NCBI GenBank assembly: GCA_049966155.1
Contig: JBMFVE010000003.1
Location: forward strand, 62,001-126,000
DNA length: 64,000 bases
Direction of reading: 5' to 3'
Origin: JBMFVE01 sp049966155
GTDB taxonomy: Bacteria; Bacteroidota; Ignavibacteria; Kryptoniales; JAKASW01
Position 1 is the stretch's first letter, and every line of letters starts with the position of its first letter. The position numbers and the translations under genes are program-made. Below, piece by piece: positions 26,760-35,595 of the stretch. The notes beneath the pieces were generated by a model that was not told where the DNA came from, ran no database searches, and saw nothing but the letters and a program-made list of their open reading frames with translations.

Positions 26760-28217
26760 CTACGCTACCGCTTTCAATAGCTCTGTTAAAAACATCCAGA
26801 ACTTCTCCACGCTCTGTATATCCACTTGCTCGTCTGGCGAATGAGGCCCAATAATAGTCGGACCAAAAGAGATTGTATCGACTTTACCTCCAACTCTGTC
26901 GTTAATGATTCCACATTCAAGACCTGCATGAATTGCTTTAACTGCGGGATCGTTTCCGAAGAGGTTCCTGTAAACTTCCTTGCCTTTTGAGAGAATGGCG
27001 GAGTTTACATTTGGCTTCCAACCGGGGTATCCATTGCTGACCCGAACCTTAGCACCGCAGAGATTGGCAACCGACGCAACCTGAGAAGCTATCATGTTTT
27101 TTTCTGATTCTATCGAGCTCCTCTGACTGGTTATGATATCAACTGAATTACGACCGGTCTTCACCACGGCGAGGTTTGTAGAAGTCTCAACCAGGTCCGG
27201 TATATCACTACTCATTCTAATTACTCCATGGGGAAGTGCATTTAAACAGTTTAGAATCTTTTTCTTCGAGTTGTCGTCAATCACCTGGCGCACCTTCCCG
27301 GTTTGTTCAACCGATACTTTAATATCCGGGTCAACGCTTCCAAACGCGGCTTTGAAATCACTCTCTGATTGTGATGCGGATTGATATACTTTTTCAACGT
27401 CTGATGGAGTAACCACAATGACGGCTTCTGCTTCACGCGGGATAGCATTGTGCTTGCTACCACCTTCAAGAGAACCAAGCTTAATTTTTACCCGATCTTC
27501 AATTGCAAGGAGAGTCCTCGTTAAAAGTTTAATGGCATTTGCTCTACCAAGATGTATGTCAACACCCGAATGTCCCCCTTTGAGTCCACGGACTTTTACT
27601 GCAAGTGTTGCAGTTTTCCCTGTAACGGGTTTTTTCTTTAAAGGGATTGTCAATGTAGAGTCCAAACCTCCCGCACAGCCAATATAAAGCACCCCTTCAT
27701 CTTCGGAATCAAGATTCATCATGATCTCTCCTGTTATGAACCCAGGCTCTATGTGGTTTGCACCGGTTAATCCAGTTTCTTCATCAACAGTAAATAACCC
27801 TTCGATTGGTCCGTGAACAAGCGAGCTGTCCTCAAGAATTGCGAGAAGAGATGCAACTCCAATTCCGTCGTCCGCCCCGAGCGTTGTTCCGTTGGCCTTA
27901 ATGTAGTTACCCTCCCTATGAAATTTGATCGGATCCCTTGTGAAATCGTGCTGCACATCTCTGTTTTTTTCGCAGACCATATCGACGTGTACCTGAAGGA
28001 CGACTGTTGGTGAGTTTTCCCTTCCTTGAGCTGGGGGTTTGGTAACAACGACGTTCCCAACCTTATCCTGTTTCCATTTGAGTCCTAAGGATGTTGCTGT
28101 TTTCTTGATGTAGTCCAGGACGTTCTTTTCATTCTTCGAGCAGCGGGGAATTGCACTTATCTCGGAGAAGTATTTCCAGATTGCCTCCGGCTTAAGACCG
28201 TGAATTGCTTCGTTCAT
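26760..28217 (-). CDS. pepD: Cytosolic non-specific dipeptidase (aminoacyl-histidine dipeptidase, M20C)
   Basis: PepD hydrolyses a broad range of dipeptides in the cytoplasm with two metal ions. The 485-residue length is typical. Metal-ligand motifs are present: LQVHVDMVCEKN (His and catalytic Asp), GADDGIG (bridging Asp), DEETGLTGA (catalytic and ligand Glu), MNLDSEDEG and IHAGLECG near the C-terminus. The lid domain includes GLKGGHSGVDIHLGRANA. It would finish digestion of dipeptides released by the S46 enzyme and imported, which fits the position beside that gene and upstream of the OPT transporter. The coupling is inferred. Confidence 0.96.
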   Translation of the reverse strand: MNEAIHGLKPEAIWKYFSEISAIPRCSKNEKNVLDYIKKTATSLGLKWKQDKVGNVVVTKPPAQGRENSPTVVLQVHVDMVCEKNRDVQHDFTRDPIKFHREGNYIKANGTTLGADDGIGVASLLAILEDSSLVHGPIEGLFTVDEETGLTGANHIEPGFITGEIMMNLDSEDEGVLYIGCAGGLDSTLTIPLKKKPVTGKTATLAVKVRGLKGGHSGVDIHLGRANAIKLLTRTLLAIEDRVKIKLGSLEGGSKHNAIPREAEAVIVVTPSDVEKVYQSASQSESDFKAAFGSVDPDIKVSVEQTGKVRQVIDDNSKKKILNCLNALPHGVIRMSSDIPDLVETSTNLAVVKTGRNSVDIITSQRSSIESEKNMIASQVASVANLCGAKVRVSNGYPGWKPNVNSAILSKGKEVYRNLFGNDPAVKAIHAGLECGIINDRVGGKVDTISFGPTIIGPHSPDEQVDIQSVEKFWMFLTELLKAVA

Positions 28218-28468
28218 ATTATCATCTCACTTTTTTATTTGATATGATTTGCTTGTAGCATTGGCAAAACATTGGTGAAGTGGATCTGTTTGGGTTTCGG
28301 ATTTGTTCACTCAGCAGGGGCATGATTAAAAATCTATGTTAAAAACATGATATAAACAACGATCCTTTGGTCTCAATGCTCTATAGCACTGCTTTTGACA
28401 AAGGGGCTTATGCCCCCCGAGTTCCAATTTGCTGGCAATCATCATTTTACATATAACTAACAACAGGA

Positions 28469-28490
28469 AGGGCGGGGAAATACCCGCCCT
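28469..28490 (-). terminator. GC-rich hairpin after the OPT transporter gene
   Basis: AGGGCGGG/CCCGCCCT is an 8-bp perfect stem with a 6-base loop, 7 bases beyond the OPT stop codon. The downstream minus-strand sequence TCCTGTTGTT is only weakly T-rich, so it is a probable terminator of modest certainty. Confidence 0.55.
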
Positions 28491-28496
28491 GACGTC

Positions 28497-30527
28497 TCAA
28501 ACCGCCGCTTTTGGTGGTGCAGGCTGGTCTGGTGAACCAGCATTCTTCAATGGATAGAAAATTAGAACTAAAGCAAGGATAATGTAAACAATTGTGCTGA
28601 CACCAAAGCTCGGGTGTGCAAAAATTGACGGCCATTTTATGTTGTAAAAAGCTAATCCAGCGAATACAAGTCCCATTAACGCCTCTCCTGCGATGAACCC
28701 TGAAGAGAGAAGAATTCCTGTATTTTCAACACGAGCATTTTGAGCATCATTATACCTTCTTTTTCTGGCAATGATATCAACAATTCCCCTTACAAGTCCG
28801 CCAATAAAAATTGCTGCAACGGTTTCAAAAGGAAGATACATTCCAACGAAGACCAGCATTGGACTTCTTACCTGAACAAGTATTAACCCGAACGCCATAA
28901 GCATTCCAACGATGACCAGGGGCCATGCCATTTGTCCACCAACAATTCCCTGTGCGAGAACCGCCATCAGGCCAGCCTGCGGCGCTGGCAGGTTTCTTCC
29001 ACCAAAGCCAGTCCCCCCCTGATTAATATCTCCTTGATTGAGTATCATCAATGGGATGAACATAATGCCTGCAGCGACAAACACCCCAATCAGGTCTCCA
29101 GCCTGCATTTTCCATGGGGTTCCACCAAGTATGTGTCCAACCTTCAAATCCTGGAGCATCTCTCCAGCAACTGCAGCAGAGACGCAAACGACAGCAGCTA
29201 CGCCAAGTGTTGCCGCAACGCCGCTTATGCCTGTTTGTTTAAGAATAACCATGAGAATTGCTGCTACGAGAAGTGTGGATATTGTAAGGCCGCTCACTGG
29301 ATTGTTGCTTGATCCTATAATTCCGACAAGATATCCTGACACAGCTGCAAAGAAAAAACCCGCTATTATCATAACTATTGTTGCTGTAAGAGCGGCAGCG
29401 GCATTGTGAGCGAAATATTGATAAATGAAAAATGTTGCGATTGCTGCTAGCAAGAGTCCACCCGCAACATATCTAAAATCCATATCCCTTTCCGTTCTAA
29501 TTTCCACTCTCCCACCACCGGCAGATTTCTTCACGTCACTAATAGCTCTTCTCAAACCAATGCTCAAACTCTTCCTCATCCTATAAAGAGTGTATGCAGC
29601 ACTCAGCAACATCCCGCCTATTGCTATTGGTCGCACAAGAAACATCCATACTGAGTAGCTAAGCCTGATCCAATCTGATTCACCTGCATTCGCTGGCAGT
29701 GAGCTGGGTCCTAGAAAATACAGAAGTAACGGTACGAAAAGTCCCCAGCTCAAAAGTCCTCCGCTGAAATTAAGAGCAGCTAAGCGTGGTCCGATTATAT
29801 AACCCACTCCTATGTACGCTGGACTTACTCCAGGTGTAGTTAAAAGGGCGCCACCACCGGACTGTACAGTTGAAATGACTTCTCCTGTGCTGCGCTTCAA
29901 CTGAATGGAAAGAGGAGTAAATTTGATAAACTTTTCCCACGAAGAAGCGAAAAAATTCAGTTGTCCAAGTGCCTGAATTATTGCACCTAATCCCATTGCA
30001 CTGAAAAGATATTTTGCGCCTGTACCACCAGCACGTCCAGCTTTGTGAATTTCTGATGCAGCGACGGATTCGGGGAAGGGTAACTCCCTATCTTCCACCA
30101 TGACGCGTCGAAGGACTGTAACGAAAAGTATGCCAATCACACCGCCCACGAACATTATGGCTGTAGCCTCAAGATAATGCGCAGCTGTAAATTCCTTCCA
30201 TATTCCAGCTATGTAGAAAGCGGGTATTGTAAAAATTGCCCCGGCTGCAATTGACTCGCCTATTGAGCCAACTGTTCGAGCAAAATTTTCCTCCAGCAGT
30301 GAGCCTTTCATCAATCTAAGGACGGCCATACCTATGACTGCAGCGGGGTATGTTGCTGCAATGGTCATTCCAGCCTTTAAGCCGAGGTAAGCATTCGCAG
30401 CACCAAGTATCACACACATGATTAAGCCCAGTAAAAGAGCTCGAAATGTGAATTCTCTCATTGTGGTGTCTGGTGGCACGTAAGATTGAAATTGTGGGTT
30501 GCCTGTTGACTGTGTGGTTTCAGACAT
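28497..30527 (-). CDS. OPT family oligopeptide transporter
   Basis: A 676-residue membrane protein of the OPT family (PF03169), with roughly 14-16 helices. Recognised segments are ALLLGLIMCVILGAANAYLGLKAGM at the N-terminus, LPFPESVAASEIHKAG (matching the conserved loop of bacterial OPTs) and GIIGSSNNPVSGLTISTLL. Bacterial OPT proteins import oligopeptides or metal chelates using ion gradients. The two enzymes of peptide breakdown just to the left favour peptides here, but a metal-chelate role cannot be excluded. No partner subunits are needed. Tail PDQPAPPKAAV is cytosolic or exposed and unremarkable. Confidence 0.92.
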   Translation of the reverse strand: MSETTQSTGNPQFQSYVPPDTTMREFTFRALLLGLIMCVILGAANAYLGLKAGMTIAATYPAAVIGMAVLRLMKGSLLEENFARTVGSIGESIAAGAIFTIPAFYIAGIWKEFTAAHYLEATAIMFVGGVIGILFVTVLRRVMVEDRELPFPESVAASEIHKAGRAGGTGAKYLFSAMGLGAIIQALGQLNFFASSWEKFIKFTPLSIQLKRSTGEVISTVQSGGGALLTTPGVSPAYIGVGYIIGPRLAALNFSGGLLSWGLFVPLLLYFLGPSSLPANAGESDWIRLSYSVWMFLVRPIAIGGMLLSAAYTLYRMRKSLSIGLRRAISDVKKSAGGGRVEIRTERDMDFRYVAGGLLLAAIATFFIYQYFAHNAAAALTATIVMIIAGFFFAAVSGYLVGIIGSSNNPVSGLTISTLLVAAILMVILKQTGISGVAATLGVAAVVCVSAAVAGEMLQDLKVGHILGGTPWKMQAGDLIGVFVAAGIMFIPLMILNQGDINQGGTGFGGRNLPAPQAGLMAVLAQGIVGGQMAWPLVIVGMLMAFGLILVQVRSPMLVFVGMYLPFETVAAIFIGGLVRGIVDIIARKRRYNDAQNARVENTGILLSSGFIAGEALMGLVFAGLAFYNIKWPSIFAHPSFGVSTIVYIILALVLIFYPLKNAGSPDQPAPPKAAV

Positions 30528-30708
30528 TTGCCGCTCCTTGTTTAATTAAAGTGAAATTATCTGGATATACCTAACAAACCCTTCTGGACGCAAATTGACT
30601 GCCTTTCTTTCAGTTTTGAAAATATAATTGCACATGCGCGCATTTTCAACGTGTATCAAACCGTAACAATACATCTGTCAAAAGCTGTGTCAATTACAAC
30701 AGGAGTTA

Positions 30709-33700
30709 TTATCCTTCAAGAACTTCCCTTACCTTTTCAAGAAGCTTGTCCACCTGATAAGGCTTTTGCAGAAAGCCAGATACACCGCTTTCGATGATCT
30801 CCCTTGCCTTGCCGTTCTGGCTGTATCCACTAGACAAAATTGCTTTTATATCTTGTTTTATTTTTTTCAATTCATTGAATGTCTCTCCACCATTCATTTT
30901 TGGCATTATCATGTCCAGGATTACCAAATTTATTATATCCTTTTTCTGTCTGAATATCTCAATGGCGCGCTCGCCGTCTTCAGCAGTGAGCACCCTGTAG
31001 CCGGCACTTTCCAGAATATCGCAAGCGAGATTGCGAATAGGCTCTTCATCATCAACAACAAGAATTGTTTCTGAACCTCCCCTTACCAATCTTTTTTCAG
31101 ACTGTTCCTCGGTCACTTCCTTTTCAGATGCCGGAAGGTAAACACGAAATGTCGTTCCAGCACCTGGTTCACTGTACACACGAATAAATCCACCATGGTT
31201 CTTTACGATTCCGTATACCATTGAAAGTCCTAATCCTGTGCCTTTCCCCTTTTCTTTTGTTGTAAAAAACGGTTCAAATATCCTGTGCATCGTATCTTTA
31301 TCCATTCCCAATCCGGTATCCGATATTGTAATAACGACATATTCTCCTTCCTTTGCATCAATATGTTTATCGGTATAGTCTTTAGTAATATGTGCAACGG
31401 ACGTTTCGATTGACAACTCGCCACCTGCAGGCATAGCGTCACGCGCATTGACGCATATATTCATTATCACCTGCTGCATTTGTCCAATATCGCCCTCGAT
31501 TGAAGGGAGGTCTTCGGTAAGATGCTTTTCTATGGTGATTGATTTGTCAAAAGTACTCCGGATAATATTAATGGTATCGTTAATGACCTTGTTCATGCTT
31601 ACGGGGGTTACATTGTATTTTCCGCCGCGTGCAAATGCCAGAAGTTGGGCGGTTAATTCTGCAGCTCTGGTTGCGCTTCGCTCAATTGTATCAAGATATT
31701 TATAAAATTTGTCATCAGGTGGAATCTTAGATTTCATGAACGATGCATAACCCAGGATGGCGCCGATAATATTGTTGAAATCGTGTGCTATTCCTCCCGC
31801 AAGGAGCCCTATAGATTCCAGTTTTTGTGCCTGTGTAAGCTGCTCCTCCAGAGAAACCTGTGCCGTTGCATCATATCCTACAGCAATATAATGGGAAATT
31901 TTGCCCTCTGCATCAATCACGGGAGCTATTGTCTTATCCTCAATATAATGTGTTCCATCTCTCTTTTGGTTTACGAATCTCCCACGGAATGCCCTGCCAT
32001 CAGTTATTGTCTTCCAGAGGTTTTTGTAAAACTCGTCACTCATCTTTCCACTTTTTAGAATTCTCGGTGTCTTCCCAAGCACTTCCTGAGCGGTGTAACC
32101 CGTGATCATTGAAAATCCTCTGTTTACATATTCAATAATTCCGTTAGGATCTGTAACCACCACAGACTCCACAAGCTGATCAAATGCCAGCAAAAGGCGC
32201 TGTTTTTCTTCTTCGAGTTTTAACCTTGCCTCTGATTGTGCAAAGCGCTCGAGTACTGCAGAGAAAATCTGACTTGCCGAGTGAATTAACTCAATGTCGA
32301 ACTGGCTCCAATTTTCTTTCTTAGCAACTGATTCAGAAAGTCCACTCGCTGCACAGAAAAGGAGATATCCAATTGTTCTTTCACTTGAACGCAGGATTGC
32401 CACGGCAATTGAGGAGACTGCCAGCGGACTCATAAACTCGTTGAATCCATGAGGTAATTCGCTTGAGTCAGCTGTATATATGTTGCCGTCCTTTTTAAAA
32501 AATGTGTCCAGAGCTAATTCTAACTCGGCTGGAGGAACGCGAAGCAGCGGGATGTCGATGTCGTCTGGAATAAATTCTCCCCTTATCCATTTTGAAGTAA
32601 CTTTAAGAGAAGTATTGTCCGATGTTTCAGTGAGAATTACGTAGTCAAGTTCTAACTTTTCCCCGAGTGATTTCAGTGAGCGAAGAACGAACTTCGAGAC
32701 AGTATTCTCTTCAAAAGCTGATAGGAGTATTTCATTTACTGCGTCAGCTGTTCGTTTGCGAAGCTCAATCTCTTTCTGAAGCTTTACAATTGGCGTAAAG
32801 TCCATAACTACCCCGCGTATGATCTCACGCCCATATTGGGGGTCATATCCTATCTGCGCATTTTCAAGTAAATACAGAGAGCTCCCATCTCTTTTCTTAC
32901 CAATAGTTATATGGTTAGTCAATGCTCCGTCCTTTCGAAGTTCACTGAGGAATTCATCTCTCCCCTTATTAGTTTCATAGAGTTCCTCAGGATGCACCCG
33001 CTTTATCTCCTCTGCACTGTCGAAACCCATGATCCTGGCAAAGGAATCATTGACCTCTAGTATATCTCCTTCAGGAGTGGTTACATAAATACCCGCAGGA
33101 CTCAATGCAAAGAGTTCTGCATATTTCCTTTCCGAGTCACTGATTTTTTTTGTGGCAATATATTGATTTGTTATGTCTTCGATAAAGCCTTCCCATCTCA
33201 GTATTTCGCCATTATTTCCTTTCACAGCGTTAGCCTGGATTCGTACATAAATTTGCTTCCCGTCTTTTCTGAAAGTTGACTTAATGTTGTCCAACCTGGA
33301 GATTAAAGCATCCCCATCATTATTAATATCTCCTGGTGAAATTTTAAGATTGTTTTCGTTTAAGAGGTCCTTTAAATCCTGTAACGATTCGCATCCGAGC
33401 ATTTTCATGAACGAAGGATTTGCTGAAACCAAAGTACCATCAGGTGTTGCTTCGAAAATCCCAACCAGGGCATTATCAACAAGCTTTGTATATTTTGCCT
33501 CAGTTAATCTTACTATTTCACTTTCCCGGTAAACTTCTTTTTCTAAATACCTGGCCCAACGTTGAAAGACTATGCCAAGTGTGCCAACAGCAGCAACAAT
33601 GAGAATTAGAAGCAATAACCAGAGCTGTGTTTGTTGAGATGTTGCAACATGGAAAATACTTATGACCTGTTCAGACGTTATAGGCATCAGCAGATGTCCC

Positions 33701-35313
33701 CAGTGCTTTCCGGCAAGGGTAATCGGGACTGAAATTAGTTTGCGTGAAGGAAATCTTCTTTTATCATCTGGAAGGGGGAGGATTTGCGTATTATTAGAGT
33801 TTATGACCTTTTTTACTACCGAATCGAGCGTGGGCGGTTTGATACTGTTTGTGAAGACAGACTCTATATAGTCATTAACTGTAAGGGGTGCTGTCAAATT
33901 TCGGCTCTCAGCTATAATGTAGCCATCTTCGTCTATAGCGGCGAAAGGATTTGGATTAAGGAGTGCAGCGTTCCGAAATGCTCTGGCAGAAAAAGCAGTT
34001 GTTCGAATGAGAAAAGCAACCCCGCCCTTAAAGAGTCTTCTGTCCTTTCCATTTGATTTAAATACCGGAGAGTATATTGCAATGGCTTCATATCCCTGAA
34101 CCGCCTGAAAGGGTCTGCTTACCAGGTAAGTCTTTTCATTGAGAAACCTTTGCACATGTCTCTGGTATCGAAGGTCAGTCCCGAATACATTTTTCACTTC
34201 TGGATATGTGTAAAGGAGATGACCACTTTCATCAACACGCGAAAAGGCAAGCACAATTGAGTTCCATTTTATTATAACTGGCTTAACAATTCGTTGAATG
34301 TCGGGTCGCCTTACATTTTGAATAGCTGGTTTTGATGCCAGTGAGTCAAGAGTAAAGAACAAATCGTTGGTCAGCTCTTCGAGGTTAGATGCGATTGCTC
34401 TCGCAACTTTTACCTGCTCTGAAAGAAAAGTACTCTCGACCGCTTTTTCCCCTGAATTTATATTTTCCAGAATCAGAAATCCGGCGGCACACGTCACAAT
34501 AATTGTCGACGTAAAACCAATTAGGAATCTCTTCTGGACCCCCCTTTTTCTTTGTACAAGGGATGTTTCAATGAGATCCTGCGTTAGCCTTTGAATAAGT
34601 CGGCCCAACGGAGATGCAATTGAAGCAATCAGCATTATTCCGCCAACAGCCATTCCAGATGAACTCAAAAGCCTCGATCTTGTAATTTCTTCAAATGAAA
34701 AATTGCTGTAATAAAAAGCGCTTCTCAATATCGCATCATTGAATATGAAAAGTGATGCAAAAAAGGGAATGCTGGTCTGCAGTCGACCTGTCTGTTTGCT
34801 AATTTTTTGAAGTGATATTCCAAAGCATATGTAAATACCCCCCAGAAGTCCAATTTCTAAATTGTACAGCAAAGGATCTATGAGTATATAGACTCCCGGA
34901 TGATAAATTGCTTTGAAAAGAAACGTAATTAATACTGAAGAGAATGCACCTCCCAGAAGGGCAACTAATATGTTTAGACTGAGATGCGGTTTGGCGACCT
35001 CTCCTCTACTGCGAATTATATTGAGTAAACGAATTCCCGAAGAAATGGTTATGAGTAAACCTGTGATGTCGGCGATTTCCGTAAGGGTTCTTAAGGGGGG
35101 TGAGATTTGCTTGTAACCCATGAACAACCATGTATTAAAAAGCTTACTCAAAACAATGATTGAAATAGCGGCAAAAGGTCTCGAGATTCCTATTGTTTCC
35201 TCAGAAAAAGGCGCAAGAGAATACCCGACTCTCAAAATAATGAGGATCGGAGCTGTGAAAGCAAATATCTGTAATACCGATGCAATCCAGATCAAAAGGG
35301 TTATTTTTTCCAT
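30709..35313 (-). CDS. Hybrid sensor histidine kinase with multi-TM, Cache-like, PAS and GAF sensors
   Basis: A 1534-residue membrane kinase. Order: about seven N-terminal helices (residues 1-235), a helix near 265, an extracytoplasmic Cache-like region (about 300-560) and a helix near 570. PAS domains follow near 605-725 and 730-850, a GAF-like domain near 860-1040 and a third PAS near 1050-1160. Next come HisKA with the phosphoacceptor His in GGIAHDFNNIIGAILGYAS and the ATPase domain (NICVNARDAMP, DTGLGMD, GKGTGLGLSMVYGIV). A C-terminal receiver (about 1415-1534) has VVDDEE, DMIMPKMNG and the Lys in FLQKP. It would sense extracellular and cytoplasmic signals. No separate response regulator is adjacent, so it is an orphan hybrid kinase. 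Ligands unknown. Confidence 0.93.
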   Translation of the reverse strand: MEKITLLIWIASVLQIFAFTAPILIILRVGYSLAPFSEETIGISRPFAAISIIVLSKLFNTWLFMGYKQISPPLRTLTEIADITGLLITISSGIRLLNIIRSRGEVAKPHLSLNILVALLGGAFSSVLITFLFKAIYHPGVYILIDPLLYNLEIGLLGGIYICFGISLQKISKQTGRLQTSIPFFASLFIFNDAILRSAFYYSNFSFEEITRSRLLSSSGMAVGGIMLIASIASPLGRLIQRLTQDLIETSLVQRKRGVQKRFLIGFTSTIIVTCAAGFLILENINSGEKAVESTFLSEQVKVARAIASNLEELTNDLFFTLDSLASKPAIQNVRRPDIQRIVKPVIIKWNSIVLAFSRVDESGHLLYTYPEVKNVFGTDLRYQRHVQRFLNEKTYLVSRPFQAVQGYEAIAIYSPVFKSNGKDRRLFKGGVAFLIRTTAFSARAFRNAALLNPNPFAAIDEDGYIIAESRNLTAPLTVNDYIESVFTNSIKPPTLDSVVKKVINSNNTQILPLPDDKRRFPSRKLISVPITLAGKHWGHLLMPITSEQVISIFHVATSQQTQLWLLLLILIVAAVGTLGIVFQRWARYLEKEVYRESEIVRLTEAKYTKLVDNALVGIFEATPDGTLVSANPSFMKMLGCESLQDLKDLLNENNLKISPGDINNDGDALISRLDNIKSTFRKDGKQIYVRIQANAVKGNNGEILRWEGFIEDITNQYIATKKISDSERKYAELFALSPAGIYVTTPEGDILEVNDSFARIMGFDSAEEIKRVHPEELYETNKGRDEFLSELRKDGALTNHITIGKKRDGSSLYLLENAQIGYDPQYGREIIRGVVMDFTPIVKLQKEIELRKRTADAVNEILLSAFEENTVSKFVLRSLKSLGEKLELDYVILTETSDNTSLKVTSKWIRGEFIPDDIDIPLLRVPPAELELALDTFFKKDGNIYTADSSELPHGFNEFMSPLAVSSIAVAILRSSERTIGYLLFCAASGLSESVAKKENWSQFDIELIHSASQIFSAVLERFAQSEARLKLEEEKQRLLLAFDQLVESVVVTDPNGIIEYVNRGFSMITGYTAQEVLGKTPRILKSGKMSDEFYKNLWKTITDGRAFRGRFVNQKRDGTHYIEDKTIAPVIDAEGKISHYIAVGYDATAQVSLEEQLTQAQKLESIGLLAGGIAHDFNNIIGAILGYASFMKSKIPPDDKFYKYLDTIERSATRAAELTAQLLAFARGGKYNVTPVSMNKVINDTINIIRSTFDKSITIEKHLTEDLPSIEGDIGQMQQVIMNICVNARDAMPAGGELSIETSVAHITKDYTDKHIDAKEGEYVVITISDTGLGMDKDTMHRIFEPFFTTKEKGKGTGLGLSMVYGIVKNHGGFIRVYSEPGAGTTFRVYLPASEKEVTEEQSEKRLVRGGSETILVVDDEEPIRNLACDILESAGYRVLTAEDGERAIEIFRQKKDIINLVILDMIMPKMNGGETFNELKKIKQDIKAILSSGYSQNGKAREIIESGVSGFLQKPYQVDKLLEKVREVLEG

Positions 35314-35595
35314 CTTCTCTTAATACTTTAGAATCGGCTCTTAGTCGTAATAATTTAGCTTCCCGCAGCAACAAGTCAAATTAGTTAAAACACTGTTTTC
35401 AATTAATTTTATTCCCAATTTGAATAATTGCTTCCACTATGTTATGAAAATATTTTGCTTGCTTGATATTTTGTGCATGCTTACCTATTTTTTCATCACA
35501 TTAATAAAACTAAGAATGGAGTGGTTCATCGCACAGATTGCTATGGTGTTAGAAATTATCATTTTTTGATCTAAAAGTGTCAGGCAATCTGTAAG
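35314..35595. promoter_or_regulatory. Divergent intergenic region between the hybrid kinase gene and sprA
   Basis: This 282-bp AT-rich stretch must carry the promoters for the leftward kinase gene and the rightward sprA gene. I see no tRNA, convincing small open frame or strong hairpin in it, and no clear TTGACA-type box. The start of sprA at 35596 has only a weak ribosome binding site. Confidence 0.4.
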
